NCBI GenBank assembly: GCA_015501055.1
Contig: JADNYV010001004.1
Span: 1 to 10,960 of the forward strand
From: Mucidula mucida
Taxonomy: Eukaryota; Basidiomycota; Agaricomycetes; Agaricales; Physalacriaceae
Direction of reading: 5' to 3'
Length of the DNA: 10,960 nt
Part shown: positions 1 through 6,840 of the stretch, in pieces
Position numbering within the stretch: position 1 is the stretch's first letter
How the letters are laid out: each line of letters begins with the position of its first letter
The notes under the pieces: generated by a model
What the model was told of the DNA's origin: nothing
The model's database searches: none
The model's input: the letters and a program-made list of their open reading frames with translations, nothing else
Made by a program: the position numbers and the translations under genes

Positions 1-12
1 TGTGTGTGTGTA
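1..12. repeat. Short (TG)n dinucleotide tract
   Basis: The window opens with five TG units followed by T and A. The tract may extend to the left beyond the window, so its true length cannot be judged. Confidence 0.6.
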
Positions 13-1055
13 CTCATAGATTATAGTAAAGCTCGAGAAGCTCAAGGAAGTCTCATACCGGTGGGACAACAATGAATGGACGCTTACGTTCCATGGCAAA
101 ATGCGGGCAGGATTCGTCAACAATGGTAAGGATGATTGCTGAATGGTTCCCTAAATCAGTTTATGGCGTATCACAGTGTGCTGAGGAATAACAGTCAACC
201 GGTAGGTAATGATACACAAGAAGCTGAGCGCAGGTCACCATCACGGTAACATCTGCCGATATGAGACGTCCGAGTCATCAGCAAGAATCGCGGTGTTCTT
301 GATTCTTGCCAACAGAGTGCGACTAAACTGGGACTACAGGCAAGACGTTTTCTCAGTGAACGTGGGTCGCACTTATTCCCAAGCGAAGCGGAAAACAGCA
401 TTTGTGTGGCAAGTTGACGAGCGTCACTGCAAGTCACGTTGGATCCCCGTTGGCGTCATGTGGTCGAATCCGATGACAAACGCACGGAGGCCTTCCTTGC
501 GCATTTTTCGTGCTTCTCAGCTTCCCTACGTGCAACAGACTCAGCTTCCCTGACTAGAATTGGACATGCAAGGACCAAGCAGATCACCGCGATTCGGTTT
601 TCTAACAAGGAATTACGGTTTGCCGTGCACTCGACTTGTACCCGGGCTTGAAAACGCATCTACACATTTTCTGCCATCCCCCTCCGAAACGATTGATATG
701 ATCTTCCTTCTTCTCCCGTAATCCGCCTCAGCATTTATAGACAAACAGGGTAGCTCGCGCGCAATGCGCAGCCCACTATTATCGTTACTCTTTTTAGCCA
801 TTAACGCGAGTTCACTCCCAATTCTCATGCCGATATAAGTACTATGCTTATTTGATGGGGCTAGTAAACAGCGGTGTACTGCACCTTACCCGCCGGTCGT
901 ACTGTAATCTTGTTCATATGCTCAATATTAACTGGTCTTCTCATGTCAGGATTCGCAGAATCACACGAGTCAGCGCACTCGGTTCAGTCCCGATCCCTTC
1001 CTGTGGCCTCGTATCATGTGCCGGCGTACGAGTCGCGAGCTCAAGTTTCTCCTAG
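1..1055. other. Gene-poor left flank, no confident gene
   Basis: Short overlapping ORFs occur on both strands, but none has a recognisable domain or a convincing exon series. A (TG)5 tract opens the window. An open stretch at 20-138 (+) looks like an exon and is discussed as a finding. A small ORF with a hydrophobic N-terminus lies at 874-1059. Otherwise I see nothing I can support here. Confidence 0.6.
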
Positions 1056-1059
1056 TTAA
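874..1059 (+). CDS. Candidate small ORF with signal-peptide-like N-terminus (doubtful)
   Basis: This is a 61-codon ORF with no recognised family. After a short polar start (Met-Tyr-Cys-Thr-Leu-Pro-Ala-Gly-Arg) come about 19 hydrophobic residues (TVILFICSILTGLLMSGFA) and then a polar Glu-Ser-His-rich tail. That is the layout of a signal peptide or a single membrane anchor. The tail has no Cys, so it is not a classic Cys-rich effector. The stop lies just inside the start of the tandem repeat at 1056. No TATA box, intron or poly(A) signal clearly belongs to it, and ORFs of this size arise by chance. I keep it only because of the N-terminal pattern. Confidence 0.2.
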   Translation: MYCTLPAGRTVILFICSILTGLLMSGFAESHESAHSVQSRSLPVASYHVPAYESRAQVSPS

Positions 1060-1254
1060 CCTAACGAGCAATCAACCTGGATTGAACGGCCCCAACTCTC
1101 TCAATCGACGTGGAGTTTATTCATGGGACGCGTTCGTCGGTCTGTGTTGAGTCAACCTAACAAGCGATCGCGGTGATTGAACGAGGATTGGACGATCCCA
1201 ACTCCTTTATTCGACGTCGAGTGTATTCAAGGGACGCGTTCGTTGTTCTGTGTT
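1056..1254. repeat. Imperfect tandem duplication, two ~100-bp units
   Basis: Unit 1 (about 1056-1151) and unit 2 (about 1152-1254) align along their whole length. Shared blocks in order are AACCTAAC, GATTGAACG, CCCAACTC, TCGACGT followed by GAGT, TATTCA, GGGACGCGTTCGT and TCTGTGTT. Unit 2 is longer because it carries an extra near-copy of GATTGAACG (GATTGGACG) at about 1186-1194. The copies differ by many substitutions, so the duplication is not recent. No coding function is apparent. Confidence 0.85.
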
Positions 1255-2511
1255 TCAAGCTGACGGTTAGACTGTTACCACTAATGGTCATGTGCCTGAA
1301 GCTGTGACTGTCGCCAATGACGAGCACGTCGGTTCGCCGGTCGCATCCTTGAGCTAGGCTGTCCCACTGTCGCGCAGCACGCGTCAATACGGCCTGAAAG
1401 CGTGTGAGAATGGTCCGAGAACTTGTCGTCTTATTCACAAGGTGAGGGTCACCCGCCACGGCCCACCACAACCATCTCACCAGAATATCACTACCCCAGA
1501 AATGTCCCGCGTTCATTGAATCCAGGTGCATTTACGAGCAAGAAATTGTTCTTCCTTCATGTATAAGTCACGGGTCTACTGATACTCCTTTCTCTTCGTG
1601 CTTTTGGGGCAAACAGGTAAGGATGCGTCCGCGCGTTTGGCTCTAGTTTGGCTCGGACGATTTGCTGATTATGGTGTATTTTTAGAATTTGACAGGACGC
1701 GTTCAGCACAAGATGAATCTCGGACCCAATCCCTGAGACACCGTCTAACTACACCTCGTTCTGATAGCTGGAGTGTGGGCCGTCAGAACGGTCTCGAGAA
1801 GAAGTTATTTATGAAGTGATGACGCTTACCCGAGCTCGCTACTACTGGGGCGCATATGTGTGGCGCATTGTGCAGGCTTACTCACAGGTACACTGATTGC
1901 CTATAATCAAGCGGTGTTAACCATATCGTCCGTTTTGTTGGCGTCCTCGGAGATCATATGAACCGTAAACAGCACTGGCGTCCCAAACCCGGCTTCGAAC
2001 GAGTTCCTGTTGCCGCCGGCTTCATGATCATTCCACGCGACCTGGGGGACAGATATCCATATCACCGACGGCTTGATAGAGTTATGTCGAGCAGGCTTTT
2101 GACTTGTAAAAGTCGGTATCTGTTTACCACCGGCGCGCGCCTGAATGGTACGTCGATGTTCAGCTATCGTAGGTCCTATTTTTACTCAGTCCATGAAGCT
2201 CCCTGACGAGGAACACATGGTCTGTGTGTGGATACGTACGCTGCGCCCACGATTGTACGTTCATACGTTCAAATGGGGTGCTTGAAACACCAGCTTCCCC
2301 CTAGGCTCCCTCTACTTACGGGAATCCCACGCCTCATCGATCATGTAGAGGCCTCAAAAGATTGACCTGATTTTCTTGATACGCGAAGTATTGTCGAACG
2401 CTGATATAGGCCCGATGTTACTCAGCCCACTGACTACTTCTCCCCCTCCGGGGTCTAAACATCGTCCGATTGTCAAAGACATCTATCCCTAGTCCTTGTA
2501 CGTTTCCGTGT
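1255..2511. other. Intergenic region, no supported gene
   Basis: Only short ORFs occur, for example an 82-codon one at 1958-2206 (+) without recognisable motifs. The 10-mer GGACGCGTTC of the upstream tandem repeat recurs once at about 1695-1704, possibly by chance. The last stretch, 2440-2511, is probably promoter of the downstream gene. Confidence 0.55.
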
Positions 2512-2518
2512 TATAAAT
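2512..2518 (+). promoter_or_regulatory. TATA box of the NTF2-like gene
   Basis: TATAAAT lies 41 nt before the ATG at 2559, a spacing compatible with a short leader. No competing ATG lies between it and the start codon, which supports 2559 as the start. Confidence 0.55.
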
Positions 2519-2558
2519 TGGCATCCGCAGACTATACTAGGCAACAGCTCCTCGCGCA

Positions 2559-3107
2559 ATGGCACCCTCCGCAGCACAGCTGACTCTCGCTGCGGAAAAG
2601 CTAATCTTTGACATCTCCACCAACGTGTCGACGTCGCGCATCCTTTCCCATTTTTCCCAGAACAACAACGTCATCATGCAGCATTCGTGGTCTACCTGCC
2701 CGAACCCGAACTCCTATCGTTTCACCGGGCTCAATGCCGTTCGGTCATATTTCGATCTTCTTTCCACCCATTACGAACGCTCTTCGTTGATGCAACATTC
2801 GATTCATGTCGTCGAGTCCACTGGCTGTGTTATCATCACAGCAAGTGTCCAGTGGACGTGGAAATCCAGTAGACATCAGTGGCAGGAAGACTATACCTGC
2901 TACATCGATTATGACTCTTCGCTTCACGTCGTGTCCTTCATCGTGGTCACTACCTCGCCCGAGTGGACGTGCGTTATGAGAGCTGTAGATCCGGCTTCTG
3001 GCGGAAAGAAGAAGAAATTGTTTAACATACTGGTCAGTCGTTCCGCTGACTTGGGGCAAGATTTCGACGTGTTGACAAAGCCATCTTCACAAGAATTTTT
3101 AGACTGA
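2559..3107 (+). CDS. NTF2-like / SnoaL-like fold protein, single exon
   Basis: A 182-residue, apparently intronless ORF. Residues about 10-145 have the pattern of a small alpha+beta NTF2/SnoaL-like domain. There is an N-terminal helix (LAAEKLIFDI), then a helix after a G-x-x-A-V-R-S-Y-F-D-L segment (57-68), then long beta strands at about 82-100 (ending in WTW at 99-101) and 112-131 (YTCYIDYD, then LHVVSFIVV). Fungal proteins of this type are small, presumably cytosolic and mostly uncharacterised; the fold serves both binding proteins and enzymes, so no reaction is proposed. I see no signal peptide. The tail after residue 146 is polar, contains a GGKKKK stretch (148-153) and is probably disordered. 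A TATA box precedes the start. The nearest gene on the left is none recognised; the secreted-protein gene lies 1.35 kb downstream on the same strand. The ORF is more certain than the family assignment, which rests on pattern alone. Confidence 0.75.
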   Translation: MAPSAAQLTLAAEKLIFDISTNVSTSRILSHFSQNNNVIMQHSWSTCPNPNSYRFTGLNAVRSYFDLLSTHYERSSLMQHSIHVVESTGCVIITASVQWTWKSSRHQWQEDYTCYIDYDSSLHVVSFIVVTTSPEWTCVMRAVDPASGGKKKKLFNILVSRSADLGQDFDVLTKPSSQEFLD

Positions 3108-4456
3108 TGCCCGAGTCAGAGGCCCATCCATAAAATCTGAGTCATGCTCTAAGGCCAGTTCTTTCTGATACGGTGCCCAAATATATCCTAACGCCATGAA
3201 CACTCATTAGGATCTTTCGAGATTTGAACATGGCGCAGGGAATACGGGTCGCGATGTATCGCCGCTCTATATCCATCCATTCAAGGAACACTGAACGCTT
3301 AGGGATTCGCAGCAGCGTAGTCCTGTACAGTATTTGAACGTTGCATCTCATACCTGCGGTTCAATCATGTACTTTAGTAAAGCAAGGATCGACACGAATA
3401 GTGTTTGATTTAGACCTCGCCCTGGTGATCCTATTCATCGCCAGATAAGGACCAACCATCCTCGGTCGTTAATTCGGGCATGAGATCAAGAGAAGTCACG
3501 ACTAAAACGCACAGGTTGAAGCGCCGAAAGATTAGAAGATTCTTCAAGAGGGAGTCGTCCAATCCATTCATCAACTTTTACATGCCTACCTGAGATAGTT
3601 CAGCGTCGACAGTCTGATTAATGATTAAAACGAGATGAACATACACGAAAAGAGTCATCCCATCTTCATTCCTGAAACCGGAACCGTGGCGCGTCCTGAC
3701 GTTTAGCCACAACCCACCTGCTAGCCATCAAGGATGATAACGCGCTGCTAATGCGCCCGAGCCAGCCTGCCGCCAAGACTGATGCTAGTACAAGCATAAC
3801 AGGAAGCGGAAGTTGCAGTGTTTGAATAGTCGCGCAGGAGACCGCGACAAATGCTAGGGTTGTATGAACGGAGGCCCAGGACGCAGCGTAGTTTTCCGGC
3901 CATTCAGGAAACGTGAGCGATGCATGGGTGCTGCAAGAACGCCTACCACGTGCGAATTAGCCGAGGAGTACGCGTGTACCGCATAAGGTTGCCCATCCAC
4001 CGCCTCAATCCTATCAGCCTTTCCCGATGTCGCCTAGGTGGAGCGATATTTGCGGTACTTGATACGGCTGTTTACCCTTTGGTCGGCGTGGTAAGAAATT
4101 AAAGAGGCGTGCACGGAATAGGTCCAATATCTCCGACTACATCCTACTCTTGACCACCACAGTCACCCTCATTGGCAGTCCGAAAACCGCTTTAATGTTG
4201 CCATCGGCGACGACTGGCAATTTCTCTACGCGGCGACTTACCCACATTGACGGATTCCGCCCACTACTACGATCTATTCCGTTTCCACAAACAGACGGAA
4301 TGCACCAGCGTCTCTAGGACACACGTTACACTTTCTACACAGGAATGCGCTTTAAAAGCCAGCGAACATGCTACTGCTCGTCATCAAGCCCGGCGCTTTA
4401 TCATCACTCCTCAATCTTGTACCGGCAGGCCCTGTACAAAAAACTCCTCCTTCAAC
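3108..4456. other. Intergenic region, no supported gene
   Basis: Six-frame reading gives only short ORFs without family resemblance. A TAAAA stretch at about 3131-3135 could serve poly(A) addition for the NTF2-like gene, but the signal is weak. The last ~100 bases before 4457 are pyrimidine-rich on the + strand, as is common for leaders and promoters of fungal genes. I found no TATA box in a convincing position there. Confidence 0.55.
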
Positions 4457-5524
4457 ATGCATACTATCAATACTGGATTCATTCTTCTTGTCATGGCGCT
4501 CGCGTCGCAGGCTGCTCCATTAGAGGACAAGTGTCTCTCACTACCTCAACATCTGCGCCCGCTTTATTGCGATAGACAGATAATCGTATGTCGCTTCTTT
4601 CTTGTTGGTGAATTTTCACTGATCACGGACTGTCGTAGAGTATCAAGCGCGGAATAGCGACCGGAATAGAGGGCCGCAAGCCAGCAATTCCTGCCATGTT
4701 TGGTTTGAAGAAAGGTCCCAAGGGCACGCCGCATGGAGGAACGAATGGGGGCAGTACGCACGGCGGCGGCAACAGTGGTGCCTCTCATGGCGGATCAGGT
4801 TCTGGTGGCTCTGAGGGAGGAGTAGGCATCGGAGGCTCGCAGGGAGGGACGTCTCATGACGGCGTGCAGGGAGGGTCCGATACAAAACCGAGTCCCCAGC
4901 CTACTCTGCAGCCTACAAAGGCTGCTGATCCTAAAACAGACCTGCCACCCAAACCGACTGAAGCCGCCACAACCGCGAAACCCGCTGACCGCAGTCGCTA
5001 CAAACCCAACTTCGATGCGGCCGGGAAGATTCTAAGCTATACTTTAGAGGGAACTAACACGGTCATTGGCGTTGTAAGGTCTCATTCCCAGAGAGTTTTG
5101 CCGATTACTGACGTTTGGCTGCCAGATGGAATTCGCGCAAATGTTTGGGGGAGGACAGGAATCGTCGACTACTCCGACTGCATCCTCAAATGCCCCTACG
5201 CCCTCTGGAACTGTACCTACTTCGACTGAGGCAGTCAACTCGGATGACCCTCAAAACTCCGCTCCACCTGCACGTCGAGGGATAAACGAGCAGTCTCAAG
5301 ATTCACAAAACCTCGAAAGAGGACTATTTGGAGGTCCATTCGAGTGGGTCTGGGATGGCACTAAATTCATCGATCATGTCATTGTGAGTTTCCTGTTCTT
5401 GCTTGTCAATGTGATTGATTCACTAATATTGTTCGCTCAGGATAACAAATTTGGCGAGGACAAAGGGAAAGACAATGGCGAGGGTGAGAAGGAAGATCAG
5501 GGAGTAGTAGGACAGTCAGGCTAG
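4457..5524 (+). CDS. Secreted low-complexity Gly/Ser/His- and Pro/Thr-rich protein, four exons
   Basis: Exons are 4457-4585, 4639-5073, 5126-5383 and 5441-5524. All junctions are phase 0, giving 301 aa. Introns of 53, 52 and 57 nt start GTATGT, GTAAGG and GTGAGT, and each has a CTGAT, CTGAC or CTAAT branch point 14-16 nt before the acceptor. Residues 1-19 are a clear signal peptide, with likely cleavage after Ser-Gln-Ala. The mature N-terminus has the only two cysteines, Cys26 and Cys38. Next come a Gly/Ser/His-rich segment (about 72-117), a Pro/Thr/Lys-rich segment (118-158), a Ser/Thr/Pro linker (199-236), an aromatic segment with GLFGGPFEWVW (254-264) and an acidic Lys/Glu/Gly tail. Dibasic Lys-Arg (46-47) and Arg-Arg (238-239) could be Kex2-type sites. 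I do not recognise a family. A cell-wall or extracellular structural role, an effector, or a processed precursor are all possible. Introns 2 and 3 have unusual coding potential if retained. It is convergent with the DJ-1/PfpI gene. Confidence 0.8.
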
Positions 5525-5546
5525 GCAATAAGCCTGTATTTGTCCC

Positions 5547-5574
5547 TCGCATTTAATAAATGCGAAATTTTTTT
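5547..5574 (+). terminator. 3' hairpin containing AATAAA, followed by a T7 tract
   Basis: TCGCATTT (5547-5554) and AAATGCGA (5558-5565) form a perfect 8-bp inverted repeat with an AAT loop. The canonical poly(A) signal AATAAA (5555-5560) occupies the loop and part of the right arm. A run of seven T follows at 5568-5574. It starts 22 nt after the stop codon of the secreted-protein gene. AATAAA is the established cleavage/polyadenylation signal; a role for the hairpin is inference. Confidence 0.65.
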
Positions 5575-5785
5575 CCTTGTGCGTCTCATCTTTACCGGTA
5601 GCTTTTTGGTTTTGTGGAACAAACGTGCATGACAGACTGCACTCACGACAAAATAGTGAACTCTAGACGATACGGTAAAACCGGTTCATTCAACATTGTA
5701 TCAACTAATGACATTCTAGTGCACACAAAGCAGAATCAAGGAACGAGAATTTCTACTATATCATCCATAAAATTGAGGATTGGAA

Positions 5786-5802
5786 GTGGCGCAGAGCGCC
5801 AC
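5786..5802 (-). other. 3' hairpin just downstream of the DJ-1/PfpI gene
   Basis: GTGGCGC (5786-5792), loop AGA and GCGCCAC (5796-5802) form a perfect GC-rich 7-bp stem. It lies 9 nt past the stop codon of the minus-strand DJ-1/PfpI gene, in the tail-to-tail region shared with the secreted-protein gene. It may act in mRNA 3' structure; no function is shown. Confidence 0.5.
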
Positions 5803-5811
5803 GTACAGACT

Positions 5812-6444
5812 TCAAGTAGGCGTTAATCCGAACTTTGTCGCAAAGTCGGTCATCCTCTCGTATTCCATGGTATCAGCGACAGTTTCAGCGTCTGCAGCGC
5901 CATACACATGCTCAATAAACGCAAGCATCGTATCCGTTCCTGCACTAACGCCCGCCGAAGTCCAGATGTTCCCATCTACGATCCACCGCGCGTGCGAAAC
6001 CCACTTGACATTCGGACCTTGACTCATCGTCCACTCCCACTGCATCTTATTAGTCGTGGCGTACCGATCATCCAGCACCCCAGCGCGCGCAGCAATACTC
6101 GCCCCCGTGCACACAGTGATCAGGTACTGCAAGGAGGGGTACACGGCTTCGACGTAATCGACGACCGCGAGGGTGCTGGGTTCGTTGTTTTGGCATCCGA
6201 ATCCGCCGGGGACGACGAGGACGTCGAGCTTCTCGGGGGGACTGGTGAAGTTGTGTGTGGGCACGACGGACTGGGCACAGTTGGCGTTTGAATTTATGTG
6301 CGTCTCGGTAGAGACTGGATCGAGAGACGGCGCGATGACGGAGAGCTGGATGTCGTGTGTGAGAGCGAGGTTGTTTAACGCGTCGATGGGACCGAATACG
6401 TCGAGCGCTTGGAAGCCCGGGAAGAGGGCTACGCCATAGTTCAT
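5812..6444 (-). CDS. DJ-1/PfpI family protein, isonitrile-hydratase-like
   Basis: A single-exon gene of 210 aa, typical for this family. The flavodoxin-like fold starts directly (NYGVALFPGFQALDVFGPID, residues 2-21). Next come the VVPGGFG loop (77-83), the nucleophile-elbow segment ITVCTGASIAARAG (109-122) with Cys112, and SAGVSAGTD (163-171). The Cys-Thr pair (112-113) together with Asp15 in the first loop matches the residues known for bacterial isocyanide (isonitrile) hydratase, which hydrates isonitriles to N-substituted formamides. DJ-1 itself has Glu in that position. An N-terminal extension to an ATG at 6588 is open, but it has no family resemblance and would precede the first beta strand, so I chose 6444. 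No signal peptide is seen, so a cytosolic enzyme is expected. The SDR gene lies 396 bp upstream on the same strand. Family membership is certain; the substrate is inferred from residues only and an AraC-type sensor-like or other hydrolase role is possible. Confidence 0.88.
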   Translation of the reverse strand: MNYGVALFPGFQALDVFGPIDALNNLALTHDIQLSVIAPSLDPVSTETHINSNANCAQSVVPTHNFTSPPEKLDVLVVPGGFGCQNNEPSTLAVVDYVEAVYPSLQYLITVCTGASIAARAGVLDDRYATTNKMQWEWTMSQGPNVKWVSHARWIVDGNIWTSAGVSAGTDTMLAFIEHVYGAADAETVADTMEYERMTDFATKFGLTPT

Positions 6445-6731
6445 TGGAAGGGAACCTGTGGTGTTTGTTAACGATCGTTGTCGAGCGTACTGCAAAGAAC
6501 TAGAACGTACTAATCGACATGGTGGATAGCGATACAGTAAAGTTTCGCGCACAGGGCTCTTTAAGAGAACGCTTAGAGCGGCATTCATATCCGTTGCCTA
6601 CTATATGCCAAGATGTGAGTAATAAGCTCGTTAGTGCTCTAGGACCTCCAAAGTTGTCAGCTAAACGCATATGGATAGAGTTCCGTGGAAGTAGCGGTTG
6701 TTGCAGTGTCTTGACGCCTCGATACTTAGTC

Positions 6732-6757
6732 AGTACCATCGAACGGAGTACCATCGA
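6732..6757. repeat. 11-bp direct repeat AGTACCATCGA, period 15
   Basis: Exact copies of AGTACCATCGA lie at 6732-6742 and 6747-6757, separated by ACGG. This may be a local slippage duplication; no function is evident. Confidence 0.6.
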
Positions 6758-6770
6758 CGTGAAGGCTAAG

Positions 6771-6786
6771 GCTCAGCATCCTGAGC
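6771..6786 (-). other. Hairpin downstream of the SDR gene
   Basis: GCTCAG (6771-6776), loop CATC and CTGAGC (6781-6786) form a perfect 6-bp stem 54 nt past the SDR stop codon. It is weaker than the hairpins 3' of the neighbouring two genes and could be chance. Confidence 0.35.
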
Positions 6787-6840
6787 AAGTGCGGTTCAAA
6801 AGTCAAAACACACGATGTTGCATTAGTCGCAAAAGGTAAC

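Larger units (their letters stand above)
6445..6840. other. Intergenic region between the SDR and DJ-1/PfpI genes
   Basis: This should hold the 3' UTR of the SDR gene and the promoter and leader of the DJ-1/PfpI gene, both on the minus strand. A plus-strand ORF at 6519-6839 has no recognisable domain and is judged spurious. The region contains an 11-bp direct repeat and a 6-bp hairpin, given separately. I found no clear AATAAA for the SDR gene. Confidence 0.55.

Noticed and set aside
1157..1531. Minus-strand 124-codon ORF
   Set aside because: It runs through the second unit of the tandem repeat, has no recognisable motif and looks like chance open frame.
2745..3059. Minus-strand ORF within the NTF2-like gene
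   Set aside because: It is the antisense shadow of the 182-codon plus-strand gene, which has a promoter and family-like pattern.
3920..4102. Short plus-strand ORF with a hydrophobic C-terminal half
   Set aside because: Only 60 codons, no conserved pattern, no splice or promoter context.
5908..6439. Plus-strand ORFs opposite the DJ-1/PfpI gene
   Set aside because: They are antisense shadows of a well-supported coding region.
6445..6588. N-terminal extension of the DJ-1/PfpI protein by 48 residues to an upstream ATG
   Set aside because: The family fold begins at the Met at 6444. The extension is basic and Arg/Leu/Ser-rich without family resemblance and most likely is leader and promoter DNA.
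6519..6839. Plus-strand 106-codon ORF between the SDR and DJ-1/PfpI genes
   Set aside because: No domain, no introns, no promoter signal. It lies where the 3' UTR and promoter of the minus-strand genes are expected.
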